A stretch of DNA of 64,000 nt, taken from NCBI GenBank assembly GCA_015680685.1, contig MNCI01004064.1, forward strand, positions 9,736-73,735, in the 5' to 3' direction. This DNA comes from Gnetum montanum (taxonomy: Eukaryota > Streptophyta > Gnetopsida > Gnetales > Gnetaceae). Below, in pieces: positions 45,663-56,464 of this stretch. Both the position numbers and the translations under genes were made by a program. The notes under the pieces were generated by a model, which was not told where the DNA came from, searched no databases, and was given only the letters and a program-made list of their open reading frames with translations. Each line of letters starts with the position of its first letter. Position 1 is the first letter of the stretch.

Positions 45663-47360
45663 ATAGAAACAGTTCTGAAAATCGTAGAAGAGTCTAAGGA
45701 TGAGCAAAGTAGTGATAAAAGCAAAAACATGCGGAGAAACTTTAACCCTGCACATAACAAGGGTAAGGGAAAAATCTCTAACTCCGATGAGGCTGAAAAT
45801 TCTGATTCAGACAATGATGGTGGATGTGAGGTCTGCTACTATGACCATCCTAAGGGATGTTGTCCAATTATCTCACATCTGCAGGAGTCTGGGGTGTATG
45901 CATTAAATCCAAGACTTAATCAACGGCAAACACCCAGAAGGTTACCTTATCCACAAGGTAACCCGAGGCAGTTCCACCAACCCTTGACGTATTATCCAAG
46001 TGGAACACCTCCGCAGCCCATCGAACAACATCAGCAGTGGCAATACCCACAGTCATGGGGGATGCCACAGCCAACACATCGATACCCTTACCGGCAGCCT
46101 GATCCTTATGGTTATTATGTGCAGCAGCCAGTTTCTCCAGGTGACGCTATGAGTCACACTCCACGCCGTCACTACTACGCTCGGGAGTACTTCAGAAGGA
46201 CTCCTTCTCCTCCGGGAGACATCCCACATTCCGTCCATCCTCTAACTCCACCCGCACCTTTTCCTCAAGTAGTTCCCATAACACCTCCTGCTCCAACAAT
46301 GCAAGGGGAATTACCTACCCAACCGCAGCAACGTCACGCCGCGAGATCTGTAAATATTCAGAGTGTAAATATCCAACCGGACACTAGTTCTGGCGATAAC
46401 TGTACAAAAAAGAGACCCTTTTTCAGAACTAGGAGCCCGGATAGGCTCTCGCAACAACAAGCGGACGGGTATATGTATAGGCCTCTAACTACTAACACTT
46501 CGGAGCACCCTTCAGTCCAAGGGAATGTAACGCATACGGTTATGCTAACACATACCGTAACTGACTGGATCAAGGTAGGCCACCTTCCCAGGAAACTAAC
46601 TGATCCTGGGAGTCCCTTTATTCATTTGCAGATCGCTGGGAATGCACCACATCGAGCTCTTCTTGACTCAGGTTCCGGAGTCAACTTAATTTCGCGAAAG
46701 ATGTATCACGCCTGGAACCTGCCCCAACTTAAGAAGAGCAACATCCAACTAGAGCTGGCAGACCAGTCCATCACTATTCCCTTGGGTTTGGTGGAGGACG
46801 TTATTACCACTGTGTGTGGTTGGTCCTACCCAGCGGATTTCCTAGTGATCGATGTTAACAACAACGAAGGGGACTTCCCAATTATAATGGGAAGGGCATG
46901 GCTAAGCACAGTAGATGCATGCCTTAGGATCCGTGATCTTTCCTTGGAAATCTCCAAGATAAACATATGTGGAAAGATCGAGAAGAGGATAGTTCCATGC
47001 ATCACATACAGTGATTCATCGGGTGATGACACGGAGGAAATGTCTCCATGTCACAGGTGTGCCCAGGAAACTCTGCAACAAAGATGCCTGTATGTAGCAA
47101 CCACACAAGAAGTAGTAGACACCCCGTGGTTGACAGCTTCTCATAAGAGCAAACAAATATGCATGGAACGAACTGAGGCAACTCATGCCAACAACCGTGG
47201 CATAGACACATTGGAACGTGAGCGTCGCCAACTTCCAACCCTGAATTTAAGATCATCAATTGGGAGAAGTTGGGCACTGCTTAGAAATTCAAATAGGCGC
47301 TCACTACTTCGGATCTCTCCCTCACAACTCAGTCATGGGGGAGATGGCCACCTATGCTAA
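45663..47360 (+). CDS. E4 gag C-terminus and protease (downstream ORF, truncated pol)
   Basis: In phase with gag after the TGA at 45660-45662; its first ATG is at 45729. Early on it has CEVCYYDHPKGCC, a Cys/His cluster that is not a classic CCHC knuckle, then a long Pro/Gln-rich linker (45930-46350). The retropepsin domain is at about 46600-46990 with the intact active site ALLDSGSGVNLIS (Asp codon 46675) and DFPIIMGRAWLSTVD. It cuts Gag and Pol polyproteins. After about residue 500 the frame crosses the pol deletion near 47270-47310 and ends in GDGHLC at 47360. RT, RNase H and integrase are absent. Unlike E2 and B, the catalytic Asp is kept. Confidence 0.85.
   Translation: METVLKIVEESKDEQSSDKSKNMRRNFNPAHNKGKGKISNSDEAENSDSDNDGGCEVCYYDHPKGCCPIISHLQESGVYALNPRLNQRQTPRRLPYPQGNPRQFHQPLTYYPSGTPPQPIEQHQQWQYPQSWGMPQPTHRYPYRQPDPYGYYVQQPVSPGDAMSHTPRRHYYAREYFRRTPSPPGDIPHSVHPLTPPAPFPQVVPITPPAPTMQGELPTQPQQRHAARSVNIQSVNIQPDTSSGDNCTKKRPFFRTRSPDRLSQQQADGYMYRPLTTNTSEHPSVQGNVTHTVMLTHTVTDWIKVGHLPRKLTDPGSPFIHLQIAGNAPHRALLDSGSGVNLISRKMYHAWNLPQLKKSNIQLELADQSITIPLGLVEDVITTVCGWSYPADFLVIDVNNNEGDFPIIMGRAWLSTVDACLRIRDLSLEISKINICGKIEKRIVPCITYSDSSGDDTEEMSPCHRCAQETLQQRCLYVATTQEVVDTPWLTASHKSKQICMERTEATHANNRGIDTLERERRQLPTLNLRSSIGRSWALLRNSNRRSLLRISPSQLSHGGDGHLC
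47331..47345 (+). promoter_or_regulatory. Internal polypurine-like tract 1 in E4
   Basis: AGTCATGGGGGAGATGG repeats the terminal AGTCATGGGGGTA. E2 has the counterpart at 29205-29219. It lies at the pol end. Confidence 0.5.
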
Positions 47361-49005
47361 TCATATGGGGCCCTCAGTTCTTTTTCAGTTTTTGTTTTAC
47401 ACGTTTTTGTTTTACAACGTTTTTGTTTTTCACATTTTTGTTTTACAATTTCTTTAACTTTTCTAATTTTTGTTTTACAACTTTCTTTAACTTTTCTTGT
47501 TTTTGTTTTACAACATCGTTATATTTTTCTATCTTTTTGTGTGTGTGTGTGTGTGTGTCATCCATCATGTAAATTCGTCACCCAATAAGTGTTCGGGCCG
47601 ATGGGATGAACTGTTTTTCATTAATTGCTAATGTTTGGTTTTTACCTTTAAGTTACATTGTTGATACTAAGGTATGTTCTTTTGATATGGCAGGCAATGA
47701 GATCACTTCATCCATCCATCCATCAAGTCTATGGTTTCCCTTGGCTTGGAAATGTACAGTTCCCTTCCAATAAGAACTTTAACGAACCGGTGACTGGGCA
47801 TTTCTCAAACTAAGGACGGACTCAAGGATTTGAAACGGGTGTGACTTCAAGGGAACTTGGTGCTCTTGTGTTGGTCTTTCACTTGGGTGCTTGGATGTTT
47901 TCTTCTTGGGTTTTCTTACCGTTCCGATGTAACCCAATAATCGGAAGCTGAGACAATAAAAATAAAGAAGTCTTTGCATGGTGTGGTCCCCACGCATAAA
48001 AACACAAAACAAAAAAAGAAGAAGACAAAATGAAAAAAAAATGGAAAAAAAAAAAAAAAAGTGAAAAAGCTAAAAAGCTAAAAGTGAGGATTCAAAGCAC
48101 ACCCCTTAGACGGAATAAATTTGGGCTGCAAGCACTGGTTATGGAACCAAAGTGTTCCCTCTAACTAAGGCCCTTCTCGCTTCCCATTCTCTCTGTTGTT
48201 TCGTCGGAATGGTGGTGGCTTCTCGAAGTTGCATCCTTGTTACCCAAGTGGATGATTTAACCAACTGCATTGATGCGAAGTCACTGGAAGTGGTTGGTTT
48301 GAGCCCAGAGTTGGAATGAGATTCGCCAAGTCACATTAATCATGTAACACACAAGGGGCTGTACACCACCTTGTTCTTGGGATTCCATTCCACTTCTCTT
48401 CTTCCCATCCTTCTCTCCATTGTTCACCTCATTGCCGGTTGTATCATTGTATATACTTTGGTTGATGCTTTGTTTTCTTTTTGGTAAATTCTTCCGGTTA
48501 AGACTTTAACTCTTGTTTCCAAAGGACATTCCCCGAGCCTACGGACTCTTTGAATGTGGGATTGTCAGGGCATTAAGGGCATGAGCCTGCTTTGGGGAGG
48601 ACCCACTGACATTCCTATTTGGAACATTAGTTAACTTCTTTTCCTTAACGTTTTGCAATTAATTAACATTTTTGTTCATTTCCATCATGACATCCTTTTT
48701 ATCGATGCCATAGTTGTCCCTTTTTACCTATCATTCCTATTCCTTTTCTCTCTCCATTCTAACGCTACCGGAGGTTCGCGATTAGTCATGGGGGTACGGG
48801 GCCTGATTTTTCGATTTTTATCCTAAGCCCCGGATTTTTTCGTTTTTCTTCCTTACCCCTATGCCTTCGGTAGTCATCATCTATATTTTCCCAGATCCAT
48901 ATCAGCCATACCACACCTTAGCCAGTGAGCCTAAACCGAAGCAAGGTATGCTTTACTTAATGATTCAATTACCCTTGCTAATATATGATGGTGTTGTGTG
49001 TGCAG
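47361..49005 (+). other. E4 3' noncoding region
   Basis: Its parts in order are: tandem TTTTTGTTTTACA-type repeats (47388-47530), (TG)n (47538-47558), blocks shared with E2, an A-rich run (48026-48060), a second purine tract AGTCATGGGGGTACGGGG (48784-48801), and a pyrimidine/GT-rich acceptor just before the ATG at 49006. No long ORF. The strong conservation with E2 over about 1.6 kb suggests functional RNA signals such as packaging or splicing, but this is inference. Confidence 0.6.
48784..48801 (+). promoter_or_regulatory. Internal polypurine-like tract 2 in E4
   Basis: AGTCATGGGGGTACGGGG; the counterpart in E2 is at 30544-30561 with one A for G change. It sits about 590 bp before the terminal tract. 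Confidence 0.5.
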
Positions 49006-49212
49006 ATGGCAATCATACAACAACAGAATGGATCTGGAGCAGACACTTGGAATGGAGCAGCGCTGAAGCAGCATGCAAGGAGTGGAATTGATAATGCGCT
49101 TACAGATGGACAACGAAAGGCGCAATCTAGGCGTTGGCAGCAACAAGACTCTTCTTCTTTCTTCTCTTCTATTCTCTCTCCTCTTTTCTCTCAGCTGCCA
49201 ACTGTGGCCTGA
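49006..49212 (+). CDS. E4 small ORF behind a splice acceptor (truncated ORF3)
   Basis: 68 codons starting MAIIQQQNGSGADTWNGAAL and ending SPLFSQLPTVA. It opens right after GTGTGCAG, as ORF3 in A does after GATTGCAG. The N-terminus shares the Gln-rich start with A's MIPKRRQQEG. It is probably what remains of the third ORF after a deletion shared with E2. Whether it is translated is unknown. Confidence 0.45.
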   Translation: MAIIQQQNGSGADTWNGAALKQHARSGIDNALTDGQRKAQSRRWQQQDSSSFFSSILSPLFSQLPTVA

Positions 49213-49374
49213 TGTCATTGTAATAAGGTGTTCACCCATGTTGTCATGAACACCAGTTTTTGTCAAGTCTTGTAATAAAGACCGTTCACATGTCATCCCA
49301 TTAGTTCCATTTTCCCTAATAATCCCATACCTACCTGATATCATTGTAAGGAACTCGAGGACGAGTTTTCATTT

Positions 49375-49387
49375 AGTCATGGGGGTA
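49375..49387 (+). promoter_or_regulatory. E4 terminal polypurine tract
   Basis: AGTCATGGGGGTA directly precedes the 3' LTR. The GGGGGTA end is conserved in A and E2. Confidence 0.8.
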
Positions 49388-50457
49388 TGATGAGACGCGG
49401 TTTACACTAGGCCGCGATATCACATCCCATGCGATATCGCGGACGCGATATCGCGTCTTCTCCTGCGATATCGCGTACGCGATATCGCGTCCCGCCGCCA
49501 TATCTATAAATAAGAGGCGGCACTCCCTTCATTTCCCAATCCTGGCTAGTGTAGCGAAGCTCTGGCAGATTGATCACTCCAGAGTTAGAATTTTTCCCCA
49601 TGTGCCCGCAGTAGGAGTCCTAGAGTGAACGGCTCTTTATTCGAGCAGCTTGTAACCTGAACCCAAGTTGTGTACGGCAATAAAGACGAACTTGTTTGGA
49701 TAAACCTTGCAGCACGTGGTTTCATTTATTGCTTTATTTCCTGCTTTCCTAGTGCGTTCAAGTACGACTTGATTACGAGCGTCTACGGACGTGTACGGCT
49801 AGTCAAGGAATCGGCTGCTTGACGCAATGCATGAGTACGACTCAATTACGAGCATTGGATGCTTGGTAACCCAGTAGCGTATTCCAGGATTCTGCGCTTG
49901 GTAACTCCCGGGTCTAATGTGTACGGCTAGTTGAGGAATCGGCTGCTCATTGCTAGGCTAGATCGTGTGATAAGTACGACTTAGTTACGAGCACCCACGG
50001 GTGTGTACGGCTGGCTAAGGAATCGGCTGCTTATCACACGTAGGCTAAATAGGTGCCTCAGTACGACCACTTCGAGCACTTGCGTTACGTGTGGCGATCC
50101 CAGTAACGATTAGCGTTTGGTAAGCTGCAGTTGCATAGTTCAGGGTGTGTCCGGTAAGTGGGAACGGATGCTGACGCTAGTTAATTTAGACTTAGATCTT
50201 AGTTAGAGTTAGTTTAGTTTTCTCAACCCTTTCTCCTGGTAGCATAGAAGATAAGCCGAAAATACCAAAAAAATCACATACCTCAGACTTGCTTAACCAT
50301 ACACCGTGACACATACAAGCAAGCCTGGGAAGACAACGAACGATTAACCCCAAGTGTTTCTTGTGGCGTTAAGGCATTTAGTCTGCGGAGTTCGACCGGA
50401 TCGCGCGTGTACGCTCGTTTCGTATGGTGGAGTGTAGGGGTACCTCGCCACTCATCA
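49388..50457 (+). repeat. E4 3' LTR
   Basis: 1070 bp. It carries a fuller palindrome array (49412-49488, with the 24-bp palindrome at 49465-49488) and TATAAATA at 49505-49512. It ends CTCATCA before the duplicated atttt. Confidence 0.95.
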
Positions 50458-50462
50458 ATTTT

Positions 50463-50804
50463 ACTGTACATTTTTCTTTATGATCTTCTAGTTTCAACAC
50501 ATAGCTTTCTTTATGCACTAAAAAAATAAAATACATAAAAAATTAAAATGATAAAAATATGTAGAGTTAAAATATCATAGTCAAAGTGTCCATGTCCAAC
50601 AACCAAAGTCACATAGTGATAGAAAATAAACAATGATAATAAGAATAATTAGAATTCTAACAGTCATAGTTTCATTGTGAAACAATAAAAAGAACAATAA
50701 TAAAATGTCTCATAGTCCTCAACAACTATGAATAGCCAATAAATAATAATAATAACATCAATATCATCACCATGATAACCAAAAACATAACAAGACTGGT
50801 ATGC
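50463..50804. other. AT-rich DNA right of E4
   Basis: No gene seen. It is the continuation of the pre-insertion site of E4 and probably the 3' flank of the antisense gene. Confidence 0.5.
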
Positions 50805-53800
50805 CTAAGGTAAAATTGGAGGAGGAATATCATCACCAATATTACCACTAGTGTCATTACAATTACCTGAGGCCTACACATAAAAAAATGAAAATAATTA
50901 ATCAAAATAATTAATTAATTTTACAAGTAATTTTTATGGCCAAAACATGATCATAAAAACAAAAAAAAATGTAAATTAAACTAAAAAAAAAAAAAAAACA
51001 AGTAAACACAAAGTATAACATGAAAGAAATGTTAAAATAAAAACTCTAAAACAAACCTTTAGAGATTCTAGAGCAATGTCTTCAAGGAAAAGTTTTGAAG
51101 ATTGGTCTCAAACTTGTGAAGAATTTTTCTTGACTCATGTTTTCTTAGTCTATTTCTCCCATATCTACACCTATTAAGATGTTCCTCCTCTTCACATCTA
51201 TCCACTTAGGAAGCTCTTCAAAAGGGAAGGCAATAGTGGCCTCTCTATAAGTAGTAGTGATCTAAAGAGCAGGGGAATTAGACACTACCAAGGAGTCCTC
51301 AAACAACTTGAAAGTATCTATTGCATTTATTTCCTATATAAACATTTCAAGCTTTTGACTCTTCACAGCCTCCCCATGTAGCCACTTGAGATAGCTTTCT
51401 TTCTCTGCCTTATACTATCGCTTGTAATTCTTTTGTTTCTTACTTCACTCAAGAACCGAAGCATACTAATCCCCATAGTCTTTAATCTTATGCACCAATA
51501 ACTCTCTATCTACATGTCCTTTTCAACATTGTTCTTGGCTAGAGCAACTTTGACCTTGATGGTACTTCAATAGTGTGACCACTCAATTTCCTTAGTTTAC
51601 AAGAAGTCTCTATTGGCTACATGGACCTCTATAAGCTCCTTGCGATCTCTAAGGCCCTAATTTTAGCTTCCTATCACTTATTTTCTTTTTCTAAGGTCAT
51701 AACCTTCTTTCATAGGACATGAGAGGACACACTCAGTGGTCCCTTCATACAACCTTTGTGGAACATATTTCACATTGGGTGGTAATAGCTCATCAAGTTC
51801 AACATCATGCTCAAGATCTTATTAAACCTTGGACACTGCAATAACCACTGTATGTATCTATGTATGTATGTATACACACACACATACACATAAAAAAAAT
51901 AAGAAACAAAAGTAATAAAGAATAGTTTAAGTCACTAGAACCATGTAGACATAAAACATATAAAGCCATAAAAATATAAGATGAAATATAAAAATGCATA
52001 AATGGTAAAAAAAAATTAAGATAAAATATGTTAATTGGTCTTACCAACATTAAGAGCTATTTGTTGCAACTAATTAATCATATTTTCTACCACGCCTTAC
52101 ATGAACTTAGTCTTGTTTAGAATCTTAGACCAAGGCTTCAAATGGTACATAGACATCGATGCTTTTAGAAGAGGCTTAAGCACTACAACAAGTATAGCCA
52201 TCAACATGATAAAAGAAAATTTTTTCACATAAAACTATAAAATAAAATGCATAGATGAAAATGAATAAGTACTTGGAAGATCATGTGGGATGTCAACAAG
52301 CGGTTCATCATCAAATGGTGAATCTTCAAACACATCATCTAGGGCATCCAATGCCTCATTAGATACCCTTTCATCTTCCTCCTACTATCTTAGTGCTTCT
52401 TCTTCTTGGCATCTTTGCTCTGCCTCTACCATGGCCCAGGCTGGTAATTCTTGTTGCTTCTTTGTAAGAATTTCAAAGACAATACACAGGATAAGTTAGC
52501 AAATTTTATGTAAAAAATAACATAAATATATAACAACATGAAAATTATATAAAATATATATATACATAATGAAATAAGGAACAAAAATTAAAAAATTCAT
52601 ATAAACATACTTGAAATACTATGATGTGCCTTACCAAACCCAAGGAATATCTTCTTCTTTGATGGTTGTCAACAATAGGAACTCTTTCCTCAACTTGTGG
52701 CCTTTTCAACTTTACCTTAGCTACACCGTCATCATCCACACATACCTCTCTAACTCTGTTGGAATTTCCACTAGTAGTATGAGTTTCATTCCCCATGCTA
52801 TCAAGGGAAGAACAACATGCACCACTAAATTTCTTGGTAATAACTAACAATAATTCTTTTACATCTTCAACTAGTGGATCTTGGACCTACATGTCTAGAA
52901 TAATGTGTTTGATCCAAGGCTTGGAAAATTGAGAGGGATCATAACTCATCCACTTTCCATCCTTCTTAACCACTAGGTATTCCGCAAACCTTCTTAGATA
53001 TGCAACAAAGAATGAAAAGTGCATATGACACATTGTATTAAGGTTATTGCAAAATTTTTGAATCTCATCCTAAAGCCCAGTGGTCAAGAATGCAGTCTAG
53101 TTGAACCTAGTGCCATTGGTAAGGACCTTCTCCATGGTCCAAGCCTACCGAATGCCAATGATCTTATTCTACAATAGCAACATTGGAAATGATCTAGAGA
53201 GGAATAGAGGATACGTCTCATTGGCCTCCATGACCTTGCATCAATCAAAGGTCAATCCTCCACTAACATGAGAATTGAGCCACTCCTCAACCTCCAATCT
53301 ATGGCTCAGCTCTTTCCTTGTCTTGTAGACACCTTGATGCCATCACAAGGTACACCAAAGAGGCTGCTAAATGTAGCTTCATTGATGCTTAGGACAATAG
53401 GCATACTATGAACATAAGAGATGAAATTTTTGACTCCTTCATCAAAGGAATCAATTACATTTACCATATCTGCTGTAGGCATTGACAAGCTAGGAAGCAT
53501 GAATAAATCAAGTAAGCCTACATTGACGATCCTCTACTAGATCTCCCTAGGTGCTTCGCTTTCCAGCCACTCCTATGCTAAGTCTAATTCATCCTAGTTG
53601 AGAATGATCTTCTCCTCCACACATCCCGAGATGATCACAACAACAATAGATCTAGGCACATGACCTACAACCCAACATGAACAGCCCATTAGCCTTTTGT
53701 ATAGTTAGATCATACAAAATCAAAAAATAATAAACATAATAAATTAAAATTAAATTTATGGCCACACAATTGAAACCAATTAACTAATTAAAGCCAAAGT

Positions 53801-56464
53801 AATAAAAAATCAAAATAACTAGGAAACGTTGAAGTTAATAAACAAAAATTACAAAAAAAATTTACTTACTTAACTTAGGTAATGCATGGGCCTTAGAAAT
53901 CATAGGTACATGTATGCCTCGTTCTAAAAGACCCCACCATGTATGAGCAATTCTAGTGGTTAAACACTTGTGGTTGACTTGAGAAAATCGTAAGGTACAC
54001 CTGCTAAAGCCATCCTTTAGCTGTTACAACATCACAAAACTAACAACAAGGAGTTATGCAAAAACTTCCAAGGCTTTGTGTCCTATGAATAGGACTTGGT
54101 TACTTTTGATCAATCCTCTATCATGTACCCTATCCCTACAACATGTGAACACATAAAAACCATTAAAGCTAATATCCTAATGAAAATAGGAACAAAATAA
54201 AAATTATTAGGATAGACCTTACACTTGTAAAAGGTAGAAGATATCAAGAGGATTCTAAAACAAACTATTGATTTGGTGGCCTATCATTAAGGTGTTGTTG
54301 ACATTATATTGATTGAACTCAGCCATGTTCCAAATCTAGAATAACTTGCATTTCCCCAATGTGTAAGAATCATCAAGCTGGTCACCTTCTACTCAAGTGC
54401 TAGGATCATCAACCATAAATTTGACAATATGAATAGCAAATCCTGATAGAAGTATCTCTACTATAATTCTTGTAGTGTTAGTGGCCAAGTGTGATCACAT
54501 GATCATATTGAAGTTCTCAACCAAATATGCTAAGGAGTCTTTGGCCCCAATCCTAAAGCATAAAGAGCCACGAATAAGAACCATGTTGAAAGACAAACTA
54601 TTTTATGTAGCCACATCCATACAACATGAGATCCCAAGTAGTTCCATGACCATCAAGATAGGCTTCGAAAAGAGCTTACATAATCAACAATACAACTATT
54701 TATAAAACAAGATAATAATAAACAAATTTTGACAACACTAAATCCAAAATGACAAGTGTAATGTCAATGTTACTACACTAAAATTACATAAATGTGCACA
54801 AGATAGCCAAACTCATTAATTTTAACCATAACAAAATCAAAAATTGAGCCTTTTTTCCATCTTCATAAAATCAAATATTGACCAAGTTATCAAATGAAAT
54901 CGCACAATGTTGAAACCTTGTAAATAACAAAACATATAATAATAAAACTTTGCTTAGCTTATACACTAGGAATAAGATGGGATATAGAGAGAGTAGTGGT
55001 GGAAAACACAATTTTTCAAACTTATCCCACAAGTTTCCTAGCAATCTAAAAAAATATTACAAAATACCTAAAGTAGTTATAAAAAATTTTGTAGCTCCCT
55101 AAAATTAAGTTTTAGTGCCCAACTTTATCAACATAGATAAAAGAGCCAAAACAAATAACCTAAAACCTATAACTAATGAAGCCAATCCCATAGTTTAAAA
55201 AATGTAGAAAAATTCCAAAAAAGTTATTTCAAGCTTTAAAAAATGGGAAAAAGACTAAAAAATTAAAATTTTCTCTAAAAATGCTTTAAAAACTGTAAAA
55301 TAAAATAAAATTTCAACTTACATTCAATGAAATTTTTGCTAGAAAAACTAGTTTATAGTGAAAAAGCCATAGTGAAAACTCTATGAAAGCTAGAGGAAAA
55401 TTTCAAAAAAATTTAAATGCTATTCAAGACTCCTTTACACCATGTCAATGACCTCTATAGATCTTAGAAATAGTCAAAAAACACAAAAAAGTAACCAACA
55501 CTACCAGTGCAAGCCAGGAAGCCTACAAGCCCAAGAACTAAAACTACAATTGTATAAGGTAGTTCACATGGCCAAAAAAATTCACAAAAAAAATCACGAA
55601 AAAATTCTAGAAACTTTTTTGACTCTAAACACTATAAAAAAACCTAAATTAACCCAAATTTCATACCAATGCTACACCAATAAGCATAAAAAAATCCAAA
55701 TTATGCCCTAGAATTACTTGGATTTTTTCCCTAAAAACCCAATTTATAGTGAAACAACTATAGTAAAACCTTTGGGAAAATGGTAGAAAAAATTCCAAAA
55801 ATTTCAAGTCTTGTTTAGAGCTCCTCTACATTGCCCCAATAACCCCTAGGGGGATGGGACATTATCAAAAAAGTTACTTGAGTAGGGCAATGTTGTCAAT
55901 TTTTTTGGAGGGAAAACCATGGGAAAATAGAAAAAACACTATGCACTAGCCTACAAAAAAATCATAAAAAATTAATAGGAACTCCAAAAATAGTGATTTT
56001 ACCTCTAGTGCATTTGTTAAACCTCATATAACAACCCCATGAACTCCAAGATTGTAAATCATCCACTGTAACCTTATAAAAAAATGACAAAGTGTGGCTA
56101 TTTTTATATATATATATATATATAACTAGGGCAAAAAATGTAGAGAGTGGGCTTGAAACAAGTTAAATTTTCATAGAAGAGAGTTCCAAAGCCAAAATGT
56201 TAATCTGGATGCAATCATCTAGCCTAAAGCTAACATTCAACATAAGTAAAACCAAAATTTTTCACATGAGCAAGCCTAGGCTATAGAAAACACCCTCACA
56301 TTTTAGTGAAAATTCATAAAAATAAGAAAAAAGTGGGTACCTACCATTGTGGTTGAACATCCTTCGCTAATGAAAGGATTAGAAAGCTATGAGATGATCT
56401 TCATAGCCTCATCTACTTTCTCCAATGTAGGGATTTTTCTAGACAATCCTCTTCTCTTAGACAT
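50805..56464 (-). pseudogene. Decayed eight-exon minus-strand gene, unknown function
   Basis: On the minus strand eight blocks with readable peptide are joined by GT-AG boundaries. Proposed exons: 56464-56345, about 54690-54223, 54135-53870, 53664-52635, 52459-52273, 52182-52045, 51835-51057 and 50873-50805. Exon 1 starts MSKRRGLSRKIPTLEKVDEA. Exon 4 is the longest and includes MPIVLSINEATFSSLFGVPC, TMEKVLTNGTRFN, GKWMSYDPSQFSKPWIKHII and VKLKRPQVEERVPIVDN. Exon 5 is acidic (DDVFEDSPFDDEPLVDIPHD). Exon 7 has a charged, helix-like character. Many in-frame stops are TAG or TAA where Gln (CAG or CAA) would fit. I recognise no domain. It may be an antisense extra gene of the Tat-like element G, or a separate repeat-borne gene. 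Confidence 0.5.

Larger units (their letters stand above)
42831..50457 (+). mobile_element. Element E4: young non-autonomous Athila element (gag-protease only)
   Basis: It has LTRs at 42831-43869 and 49388-50457 and target duplication atttt at 42826-42830 and 50458-50462. The intact tRNA-Asp primer site is at 43871-43888 and the polypurine end at 49376-49387. The LTRs differ by roughly ten substitutions by eye, plus one 31-bp length difference, so insertion was recent. Gag and protease are long open frames, but about 2.9 kb of pol present in E2 is missing between protease and the 3' region. CpG-rich sequence, unlike the surroundings, also speaks for youth. It belongs to the TR-GAG kind of non-autonomous element. 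Confidence 0.92.
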
